Assembly: GCA_900772575.1 (NCBI GenBank)
Contig: CAAHEN010000229.1
Span: forward strand, 1 to 14,949
DNA from: Bacteroidaceae bacterium
Lineage (GTDB): Bacteria > Bacteroidota > Bacteroidia > Bacteroidales > Bacteroidaceae
Length of the DNA: 14,949 nt
Reading direction: 5' to 3'
Part shown: positions 1 through 5,426 of the stretch, one piece after another
Position numbering within the stretch: position 1 is the first letter of the stretch
How the letters are laid out: the number at the start of each line of letters is the position of its first letter
Made by a program: the position numbers and the translations under genes
Notes under the pieces: model-generated
What the model saw: only the letters and a program-made list of their open reading frames with translations
Database searches by the model: none
Told to the model about the DNA's origin: nothing

Positions 1-315
1 GTCAGGCAGTCCCGCCGCATCGACAGCTACTGCAACCAGAGCGACCTCGCCGCCACACTCTTCGGCCAGCTCGGTTTGCCGCACGGCGTCTTCCGCTTCA
101 GCCGCGACGTGTTGAGCCGCAACTACCGCCCCTCAGCCGCGCACGTCTGGAGCGGCGGCATCCTCTGGCTCGACCGCACGGGCGAGACGGCCATCAACCT
201 CGTCACCCGTCCGCAGACGTTCCTGCGCCAAACGCCTGGCACTGCGGCCTCGGCCCGCACCGACGCCGCCAACGCCTACCTGCAGACGGCTTACGATGAC
301 CTCGGATCAAGATAA
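1..315 (+). CDS. LTA synthase / sulfatase family membrane protein, C-terminal fragment
   Basis: The reading frame is open from the first base and ends at the TAA at 313-315, so only the last 104 residues are present and the start lies outside the window. The motif RIDSYCNQSDLAATLFGQLG (residues about 6-25 of the fragment), followed by an FSRDVL segment and the ending AYLQTAYDDLGSR, is the typical C-terminus of Bacteroidetes proteins in the LTA synthase / phosphoglycerol transferase branch of the alkaline-phosphatase superfamily. Full-length members are inner-membrane proteins with several N-terminal TM helices and an extracytoplasmic metal-dependent phosphatase/sulfatase domain. The catalytic metal-binding residues are upstream of the window, so activity cannot be judged. 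The assignment rests on pattern recall of the C-terminal motif, and the substrate is unknown. It sits 73 bp before nadA on the same strand, with no clear terminator between them. Confidence 0.72.
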   Translation, partial: VRQSRRIDSYCNQSDLAATLFGQLGLPHGVFRFSRDVLSRNYRPSAAHVWSGGILWLDRTGETAINLVTRPQTFLRQTPGTAASARTDAANAYLQTAYDDLGSR

Positions 316-341
316 ACACGGGGCCTACGATGAACACGGGG
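311..341. repeat. 13-bp tandem direct repeat after the sulfatase stop codon
   Basis: GATAAACACGGGG (311-323) and GATGAACACGGGG (329-341) match at 12 of 13 positions with an 18-bp period. The sequence TACGATGA also occurs just before each (292-299 and 326-333). This looks like a small local duplication covering the end of the upstream gene, or a paired protein-binding site before nadA. No function is evident. Confidence 0.5.
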
Positions 342-388
342 TAAAGACCAACATTTTGGATTAACCACATCAAATCAACACGCTATAC

Positions 389-1387
389 ATGGACACCATC
401 AAACAAAGTTGGAAAGACAAAGGATATATCGACGAGCCGCTGCCCGAAGGCATCGACCTCAAGACTGAGATACGCCGGCTCTGCCGAGAGAAGAACGCGG
501 TCATACTGGCCCACTACTATACCGAGGGACCGCTGCAGGACATCGCCGACTTCGTGGGCGACAGCCTCGCACTGGCACAGAAGGCCGCCGCGACAGACGC
601 CGACATCATCGTCATGTGCGGCGTGCACTTCATGGCCGAGACAGACAAGATTCTCTGCCCCGGCAAGAAGGTGCTCATCCCCGACCTCAATGCCACCTGC
701 TCACTCGCCGAGAGCTGTCCGGCCGACGCCTTTGCGGCTTTCGTCAAGGCCCACCCTGACCACAAGGTCATTTCCTATGTCAACACCTCTGCCGCCACCA
801 AGGCGGTGACGGACGTGGTGGTGACGTCGAGCAATGCCCGCCAGATCGTGGAGAGTTTCCCGAAAGACCAGCCGCTCATCTTCGGCCCCGACCGCAACCT
901 GGGCGCCTACATCAACTCCATCACGGGCCGCGACATGCTCCTATGGGACGGCGCGTGCCACGTCCACGAGCGCTTCTCGGTCGAGAAACTCGTAGCGCTG
1001 AAGCACGAGTATCCTGGGGCCAAGGTGCTCGTTCACCCGGAGTGCAAGGGCGCCATCGTGAAGCTGGCCGACATTGTCGGCTCCACCGCCGCCCTGCTGC
1101 GGTACGCCGTCAACTCCGATGCCGACACCTTCCTCGTCGTCACCGAGAGCGGCATTCTCCACGAGATGCAGCGCCAGGCGCCGCAGAAGACCTTCATCCC
1201 CGTGCCGCCCGACGACAGTACCTGCGGTTGCAACGAGTGCAACTACATGCGGCTCATCACCCTCCCCAAGGTCTACAACACCCTGCGCTACGAATGGCCC
1301 ACCGTCCATGTCCCCACCGATGTGGCCGAAGCCGCCGTCCGTCCCATCCGCCGTATGCTCGACATCTCCAAGCAGCTCGGACTCTAA
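389..1387 (+). CDS. nadA: Quinolinate synthase NadA
   Basis: This cytoplasmic [4Fe-4S] enzyme condenses iminoaspartate with dihydroxyacetone phosphate to make quinolinate, the second step of de novo NAD synthesis. The 332-residue protein matches the family length. Visible landmarks are AHYYTEGPLQDIADFVGDSL (41-60), DLNATCSLAESC (99-110), the GPDRNLG segment (166-172), WDGACHVHE (186-194), HPEC (216-219), TESGI (252-256) and CGCNEC (279-284). By comparison with characterised NadA proteins the cluster ligands should be Cys104, Cys190 and Cys284. All are present, so the enzyme should be active. The ATG at 389 is the first good start and gives the expected MDTIKQSWKDKGYIDEP-like N-terminus. There is no clear Shine-Dalgarno site, as is usual in Bacteroidota. 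nadB and nadC are not in the window. A strong hairpin terminator follows 40 bp after the stop codon, so nadA ends its transcription unit. Confidence 0.97.
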   Translation: MDTIKQSWKDKGYIDEPLPEGIDLKTEIRRLCREKNAVILAHYYTEGPLQDIADFVGDSLALAQKAAATDADIIVMCGVHFMAETDKILCPGKKVLIPDLNATCSLAESCPADAFAAFVKAHPDHKVISYVNTSAATKAVTDVVVTSSNARQIVESFPKDQPLIFGPDRNLGAYINSITGRDMLLWDGACHVHERFSVEKLVALKHEYPGAKVLVHPECKGAIVKLADIVGSTAALLRYAVNSDADTFLVVTESGILHEMQRQAPQKTFIPVPPDDSTCGCNECNYMRLITLPKVYNTLRYEWPTVHVPTDVAEAAVRPIRRMLDISKQLGL

Positions 1388-1427
1388 TAGAGACCGTCCG
1401 TCTTGCGCCGAGGCATTCCTGGCCAGA

Positions 1428-1478
1428 CTGGCGGAGCGGCAGGGGTCTCCCTTTGTGAACTGCTGCTCCGCCAGCCTT
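1428..1478 (+). terminator. Rho-independent terminator of nadA
   Basis: CTGGCGGAGCGGCAG (1428-1442) pairs with CTGCTGCTCCGCCAG (1460-1474), a 15-bp stem with one mismatch. A short GGG/CCC stem can stack inside the 17-nt loop, and CCTTTTG follows directly. The hairpin plus T-run downstream of nadA and upstream of the fucosidase fits an intrinsic terminator. Confidence 0.8.
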
Positions 1479-1537
1479 TTGACGCTTCATTCCCCGTCGC
1501 CATTACCCTTTACAAATATATCACCCATACCATTACC

Positions 1538-3313
1538 ATGAAGAAAAAAGCGATACTGCTCTCCGCGCTCCTCTGCGCCTGCGCCGCCGCGCCGGCCCAG
1601 GACATGAAGGAGATGTGGGGCACTCAGGACGCGCCTGCCGCTACGAAGGCCACCACCCGCGAAGCCCACCTGTTCGAATGGGGCAACTATGCCATGTTCA
1701 TTCACTGGGGTCTTTACTCCCAACTGGCCAACCAGTGGAAGGGAAAGACCTACTACGGCATCGGCGAGTGGCTGATGAGCAAAAGCATGGCCGGCATTCC
1801 GCTGGCCGACTACGAGGCAGTGGCCCAGTCGTTCAACCCGCAGGGCTTCGACGCCAAGGCCATCGCCCAACTGGCCAAGGATGCGGGCATGAAGTACATC
1901 ATCATCACCAGCAAGCACCATGAGGGCTTCGCCATGTACGACTCAAAGGCCTGCGACTTCAACATCGTCAAGCAGACCCCCTTCGGCCGCGACCCGATGA
2001 AAGAGCTGGCGCAGGCCTGCCGCGACCTCGGACTGGGCTTCGGCTTCTACTACTCGCACAATCAGGATTGGACCTATCCGGGCGGAAACGGTGGCCCGAC
2101 GACCGATGCGCAGGGCAATCCCAAGACCTTCGACGACTATTTCAAGGAGAAATGCCTGCCGCAGGTGGAGGAGATCACGCGCAACTATGGCGACATCGAG
2201 CTCGTGTGGTTCGATACGCCGGGTGGCATGCCCAAGAAATATGCCGAGCAACTGGTGGAGACTGTCCACCGCAACCAGCCGCATGCCCTTGTCTCGGGGC
2301 GCGTGGGCTACAACCTGGGCGACTACCAGACACTGGGCGACATGGAGGTGCCACTGGAGAACGTCGACGGGCTATGGGAGAGCGTCGACGTCACCAACGA
2401 CTCGTGGGGCTATGCTTGGTATGACCAGAACTGGAAGTCACCGAAGCTCGTGCTCTCCAACCTCATCGCCACGGTCGGGCGCGGCGGCACCTACATGATG
2501 AACGTCGGTCCCGGTCCCGACGGCCGGATTCCCGCCCCGGCGCAGGCCACGCTCCGTGCCGCAGGCAAATGGATCGCCCGGCACCCCTATACGGTCTATG
2601 GCGCCGGCGCCTCGCCGTGGCGGCATGCCCTTGCTTGGGGTGACGCCACGACAAACGGCGGCCACATCTATCTCTCGGTGTTCGACTGGCCCGTCAGCGG
2701 GCAACTCCATGTGCCCGGCGTACTGTCGAAGGTGGCCCGCGTGGAACTGATGGGCGACAAGAAGGGCAAGAAGCTGAAGTTCAAACAGGAAGATGGCCGG
2801 CTGACCGTTGCCGTGCCCATGCCGGCGCCCGATGCGCTGGCTGCGGTGCTGAAGGTGACACCCGCCGCCACTGACTCCTTTCGCGTAGACCCCACACCGG
2901 CAGTAGACCCCGAGTTCGGCCTGACCGCCTCGGTCAAGTTTGCAAAAGCCACCAGCGGCAACGTCCGCAAGCGGCAGTGGATGGAGAAGTTCGGCGAATG
3001 GAAGACCGCCTACGCCGTGAACAACTGGACGGACAAGACCGCCGTCACCTGGGAGATCGACATCCCTGCCGCCGGTTACTACCAGATAGGCCTGAGCTAC
3101 CTCGGCACCACCCGCATGGTGTGGCGCGTCGAGGACGAGACAGGCGCCTTCGTCCAGAACCAGCAGGGCGCCACGTCGGCCTATGCCCTCTACCCCATCG
3201 GCTGGCTGTCGTTCAGCCGGCCAGGCAAGCACCGGCTCACTGTCCGCGCCATCGAGGGCGACTTGGCGAAAGCGAGTCTGGCGGCACTGGTCATCAAGCC
3301 TGTGGGCCTTTGA
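1538..3313 (+). CDS. Secreted GH29 alpha-L-fucosidase
   Basis: The 591-residue protein is a glycoside hydrolase family 29 exo-alpha-L-fucosidase, which removes terminal L-fucose from glycans such as mucin O-glycans or blood-group structures. The ATG at 1538 is chosen over the longer open frame because MKKKAILLSALLCACAAAPAQ is a signal peptide. Cleavage after APA is most likely, though the cysteines at 13 and 15 leave a lipoprotein possible. Family marks are FIHWGLYS (His56), IGEWLM, KHHEGFAMYDS (126-136), GFYYSHNQDW, and VWFDTPGG with Asp226 as the expected nucleophile. LWESVDVTNDSWGY and GGTYMMNVGPGPDGRIP end the catalytic barrel. A beta-rich domain follows, and the last roughly 120 residues (from about 470) look like a carbohydrate-binding or DUF5077-like module. 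The WE..xTxNxSWGY pattern recalls the GH29-B group, but the subfamily is not certain. No SusC/SusD pair lies nearby. Export is to the periplasm or outer surface. Confidence 0.93.
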   Translation: MKKKAILLSALLCACAAAPAQDMKEMWGTQDAPAATKATTREAHLFEWGNYAMFIHWGLYSQLANQWKGKTYYGIGEWLMSKSMAGIPLADYEAVAQSFNPQGFDAKAIAQLAKDAGMKYIIITSKHHEGFAMYDSKACDFNIVKQTPFGRDPMKELAQACRDLGLGFGFYYSHNQDWTYPGGNGGPTTDAQGNPKTFDDYFKEKCLPQVEEITRNYGDIELVWFDTPGGMPKKYAEQLVETVHRNQPHALVSGRVGYNLGDYQTLGDMEVPLENVDGLWESVDVTNDSWGYAWYDQNWKSPKLVLSNLIATVGRGGTYMMNVGPGPDGRIPAPAQATLRAAGKWIARHPYTVYGAGASPWRHALAWGDATTNGGHIYLSVFDWPVSGQLHVPGVLSKVARVELMGDKKGKKLKFKQEDGRLTVAVPMPAPDALAAVLKVTPAATDSFRVDPTPAVDPEFGLTASVKFAKATSGNVRKRQWMEKFGEWKTAYAVNNWTDKTAVTWEIDIPAAGYYQIGLSYLGTTRMVWRVEDETGAFVQNQQGATSAYALYPIGWLSFSRPGKHRLTVRAIEGDLAKASLAALVIKPVGL

Positions 3314-3372
3314 CGGCTGGAAACCTCTGGCGAACCCCTTCTCAGAAAAAGTTTTTTTGCCTTTAACACAGC

Positions 3373-3403
3373 TTGCTTTCGGCGCCGGAAAGCGCTATCT
3401 TTG
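3373..3403 (+). promoter_or_regulatory. Bacteroidetes-type promoter for a candidate small RNA
   Basis: TTG at 3373-3375 and TATCTTTG at 3396-3403 are separated by 20 bp. This matches the Bacteroidetes sigma-ABfr consensus of a TTTG-like -33 box and a TAnnTTTG -7 box. Transcription should start at about 3407-3410. No good coding gene follows for 570 bp. Confidence 0.68.
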
Positions 3404-3405
3404 TA

Positions 3406-3446
3406 CATGAGGAAAGGGCCATCCGCGCGGGTGGCCCTTTCTCATG
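3406..3446 (+). repeat. 18-bp hairpin at the predicted 5' end of the transcript
   Basis: CATGAG-G-AAAGGGCCATCC (3406-3424) faces GGGTGGCCCTTTCTCATG (3429-3446) across a GCGC loop. All 18 positions of the right arm pair, with one bulged G on the left and one U-G wobble. It starts three bases after the last base of the -7 box. No T-run follows on either strand, so it is not a standard terminator. Confidence 0.75.
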
Positions 3447-3582
3447 CCCTATGGCGATCGGTATTGCCAATATGTGGCGAAAAATTGCCCCAGTTTTTGG
3501 AGTAACGGGCCCTAGCCCCGGAAAAATTTGCTCCGGGCTAATTCAAATTTCCCCCGGGGAAGTTTCGCCGACTCCCCATTTT
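3407..3582 (+). ncRNA. Candidate structured small RNA or attenuator leader
   Basis: A transcript from the 3373-3403 promoter would begin in an 18-bp hairpin (3406-3424 with 3429-3446; GCGC loop, one bulged G, one U-G pair). Further on, 3513-3522 pairs with 3532-3540 (9 bp, one bulge). Alternatively, part of the same left arm (3516-3521 plus 3524-3530) pairs with 3544-3550 plus 3554-3559 (13 bp). A third stem, 3556-3563 with 3571-3577, is followed by ATTTT at 3578-3582 and resembles a weak terminator. The middle 13-bp fold excludes both others. The length to that terminator, about 175 nt, suits a small RNA. I do not recognise a known family: the helices do not fit tmRNA, RNase P RNA or 6S RNA. 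The call is inferred from promoter plus structure; the ends are estimates. Confidence 0.33.
3556..3582 (+). terminator. Weak terminator-like hairpin with competing fold
   Basis: GGGGA (3556-3560) pairs with TCCCC (3573-3577), extended by GT/AC after a bulged A, with ATTTT directly downstream. Its left arm is also used by the longer alternative helix with 3516-3521, so formation of the terminator depends on which upstream fold wins. Confidence 0.35.
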
Positions 3583-3675
3583 AACACGTGGAACCCAGCC
3601 GAAAGTTAAAGAGGTTAATGTGCCGTTTCGGCAATTAGGTCGAAAAGGTGAAGCGACGGTTAGTGCGGTGTTATA

Positions 3676-3794
3676 TTATGGGGTGGTGTGTTATGGGGCT
3701 TCCGCCGCGCATGTGCCGCGCATCAACTTATCGTGCATTTCATCAATCATGCATCACCCATATTACACGCGCCCTCAACCCCATACCCTCAACC
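3676..3794. repeat. Cluster of short direct repeats upstream of the ATPase gene
   Basis: TTATGGGG occurs at 3676-3683 and 3691-3698 (period 15), GCCGCGCAT at 3704-3712 and 3715-3723 (period 11), and CCCTCAACC at 3772-3780 and 3786-3794 (period 14). CCCCATA at 3779-3785 is the inverted copy of TATGGGG. Closely spaced repeats near one or one and a half helical turns can be protein-binding sites, but no binding protein is known here. Confidence 0.4.
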
Positions 3795-3922
3795 GTGAAT
3801 CATCATTATCCCAAATCGGTCATTCGGGCCGTCACGGGATAGCTTTGGGCTTATGTCGCAAAGGATAATCGGAAAATAGATGATTTGTTCGTGTGAAAGT
3901 ATTCATTATCAGCGGAAAGCAT

Positions 3923-3930
3923 TACCTTTG
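3923..3930 (+). promoter_or_regulatory. Predicted -7 box of the AAA ATPase gene
   Basis: TACCTTTG fits TAnnTTTG and is followed by CA, as at several other promoters in this window. The -33 position (about 3902) reads TTC rather than TTG, so the upstream box is weak. This gives a leader of about 45 bases before the ATG at 3982. Confidence 0.5.
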
Positions 3931-3981
3931 CAAGTGATTGAACATTATTGTCCGTCGCACTGAACATTTTTACTCAAATGA

Positions 3982-5190
3982 ATGAACATTCTACAGAAGA
4001 TGGGATATAAGAGAGCGCAATATTCAGAAGTCATGGCGCGTATCAACGAACCTCGCAGCAAGATGCAAGTCATTGTTGGGCCGCGCCAAGTGGGCAAATC
4101 GACCTTGATAGGTCAGGTGCTTGAAACTTGCGAGTTGCCTTATGACAGTTATTCGGCTGACGACGTTGTTGGTGTATCGGCCGACTGGCTGGCTGGCATT
4201 TGGCAGACGGCTCGTATGCGCATGGACATGCGTGGTGAAGGGAAGCGCCTATTGGTGGTAGATGAAATACAGAAGATTGACAACTGGAGTGAAACCGTCA
4301 AGGCTGAATGGGATCAGGATACGCGTGAAAGGCGGGAGCTCATAGTCGTTCTGTTAGGGTCGTCGCGCATGTTGGTTGAAAAGGGACTCACCGAATCTTT
4401 GGTCGGTAGATACGAGCTGATACGGCTGGCACACTGGACTTTCCAAGAAATGAAGGCGTGTTTCGGTTGGAATCTCTACCAATATGTCTATTTCGGAGGA
4501 TACCCCGGTGCTGCCGCTTACATCACGGATGAGCACCGCTGGCGAAACTACGTAAAAGACTCCTTGATCGAACCATCCATTTCTAAGGATGTGCTGATGG
4601 ATACAAAAATCATGAAGCCCCAACTGCTCCGCCAACTGTTTGAGCTCGGAAGTAGCTACAGTGGCGAACTGCTGTCTCTGACCAAGGTGGCTGCTCAACT
4701 GCAAGATGCGGGCAATGTCACCACATTGGCCGGTTACCTGCATCTACTGGATGAATGTGGCCTACTGTGCGGCTTGCAGAAGTATGCCGAAGATGATGCC
4801 CGCAAATACAACTCCATCCCCAAATTCCAAGTTCACAACAACGCCCTGCGCAATGTGTATGCCGACAAGGACTTCATGGAGATGGCAGAAGATCCCAAAG
4901 CCTGGGGGCGTTATGTCGAGTCTGCCGTTGGCGCCTATATCGTAAGCCAAGCACAGATCTGTGATTATAAGGCCTATTACTGGCGTGATAGCCACGACGA
5001 AGTGGATTTTGTGCTACATAGAAGGGGAAAGACCGTCGCTATAGAAGTCAAAAGCGGAAGACGCACCACCAACAATGGCCTGCCTAAATTTGAGAAAGCC
5101 TATCATCCCCATCGAGCCTTCGTTGTTGGCTCTGGGGGATTGTCTTTTGAAGAGTTCCTTTCCATGGACTTGAACCTGCTCTTCAAATAG
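3982..5190 (+). CDS. Orphan AAA ATPase with DUF4143-type C-terminal domain
   Basis: The 402-residue protein belongs to the COG1373-type AAA_14/DUF4143 ATPases, a large and poorly understood bacterial and archaeal family. The Walker A motif is GPRQVGKST at 33-41, and Walker B is LLVVDE at 90-95 followed by IQKIDNW. A sensor-1-like LLGSS precedes a conserved YELIRLAHWTFQEM segment. The middle part, with SISKDVL, ELGSSYSGELLSLTKVA and a winged-helix-like YLHLLDECGLL, is characteristic of the family. The C-terminus has EVDFVL followed by VAIEVKSGR, the D...ExK arrangement of a PD-(D/E)xK nuclease-like fold; whether it cuts DNA is unknown. The start at 3982 gives the usual short N-terminus. A nearby ATG at 3978 is in another frame. 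The gene stands alone, reads as lower in GC than its neighbours, and follows a long non-coding region, all suggestive of separate acquisition. The family is certain; the role is not. Confidence 0.9.
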   Translation: MNILQKMGYKRAQYSEVMARINEPRSKMQVIVGPRQVGKSTLIGQVLETCELPYDSYSADDVVGVSADWLAGIWQTARMRMDMRGEGKRLLVVDEIQKIDNWSETVKAEWDQDTRERRELIVVLLGSSRMLVEKGLTESLVGRYELIRLAHWTFQEMKACFGWNLYQYVYFGGYPGAAAYITDEHRWRNYVKDSLIEPSISKDVLMDTKIMKPQLLRQLFELGSSYSGELLSLTKVAAQLQDAGNVTTLAGYLHLLDECGLLCGLQKYAEDDARKYNSIPKFQVHNNALRNVYADKDFMEMAEDPKAWGRYVESAVGAYIVSQAQICDYKAYYWRDSHDEVDFVLHRRGKTVAIEVKSGRRTTNNGLPKFEKAYHPHRAFVVGSGGLSFEEFLSMDLNLLFK

Positions 5191-5224
5191 GCTTATAAAA
5201 GAATTTTGCCTATACAAAGGAAGA

Positions 5225-5258
5225 AGAGAGACTTTCCTGTCACAGGGGCGGTCTCTTT
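5225..5258 (+). terminator. Probable terminator after the AAA ATPase
   Basis: AGAGAC (5227-5232) pairs with GTCTCT (5251-5256), with an inner CCTG/CAGG stem (5236-5239 with 5243-5246). The stem ends in TTTG. It lies 35 bp after the ATPase stop codon and before the next promoter. The T-run is short, so efficiency is uncertain. Confidence 0.5.
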
Positions 5259-5362
5259 GCCGTGGTTCGCCCAGCTTGGGTACGCGCTCTAGCCGCGTGT
5301 GTCCATGCCACCGCACAGTCATTTCGGTCTTTTGTTTTTCTCCTTGTTCTCAAAAGATTGCT

Positions 5363-5370
5363 TAACTTTG
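5363..5370 (+). promoter_or_regulatory. Predicted -7 box of the AspT-family transporter gene
   Basis: TAACTTTG, extended to TAACTTTGCAGCCCA, is identical over 15 bases to the box upstream of the MATE gene (7151-7165). The nearest upstream TTG (5344-5346) is only 16 bp away, shorter than the usual spacing. Confidence 0.58.
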
Positions 5371-5380
5371 CAGCCCACTC

Positions 5381-5417
5381 ACAGACACTGCGAGCGCCAC
5401 CAACATTCAGTCTCTGT
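5381..5417 (+). repeat. 5'-UTR hairpin of the transporter gene
   Basis: ACAGACACTG (5381-5390) and CAGTCTCTGT (5408-5417) pair at 9 of 10 positions across a 17-nt loop. The right arm ends 9 bases before the ATG at 5427, inside the predicted leader. It could affect translation or mRNA stability, or be chance. Confidence 0.4.
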
Positions 5418-5426
5418 CAAATCGTT

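Larger units (their letters stand above)
3314..3981. other. 668-bp non-coding region between fucosidase and AAA ATPase
   Basis: No convincing protein gene is present here: the open frames of about 80 codons have no recognisable domain and end abruptly. Base composition shifts from the strongly GC-rich flanking genes to something more mixed. In order, the region holds a T-run (3352-3358), a promoter (3373-3403), an 18-bp hairpin (3406-3446), competing hairpins (3513-3582), three pairs of short direct repeats (3676-3794) and the likely ATPase promoter (3923-3930). Confidence 0.7.

Noticed and set aside
1403..1537. Longer N-terminus of the fucosidase from upstream in-frame starts
   Set aside because: It would place 45 residues before a clear signal peptide and overlap the nadA terminator; the ATG at 1538 is right.
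3410..3446. GAGGAAAGGGCC resembling the conserved GAGGAAAGTCC of RNase P RNA
   Set aside because: The bases after GAGGAAAG differ, the segment closes into a simple hairpin, and none of the later RNase P conserved blocks is seen downstream.
3406..3446. The 18-bp hairpin as the fucosidase terminator
   Set aside because: It has no T-run on the + strand and starts directly after a strong promoter, 90 bp beyond the stop codon.
3373..3868. Two + strand frames of about 80 codons (3373-3609 and 3620-3868) as small protein genes
   Set aside because: The first covers a promoter and strong hairpins, and the second begins at GTG with no recognisable domain. Neither shows the codon pattern of the flanking genes.
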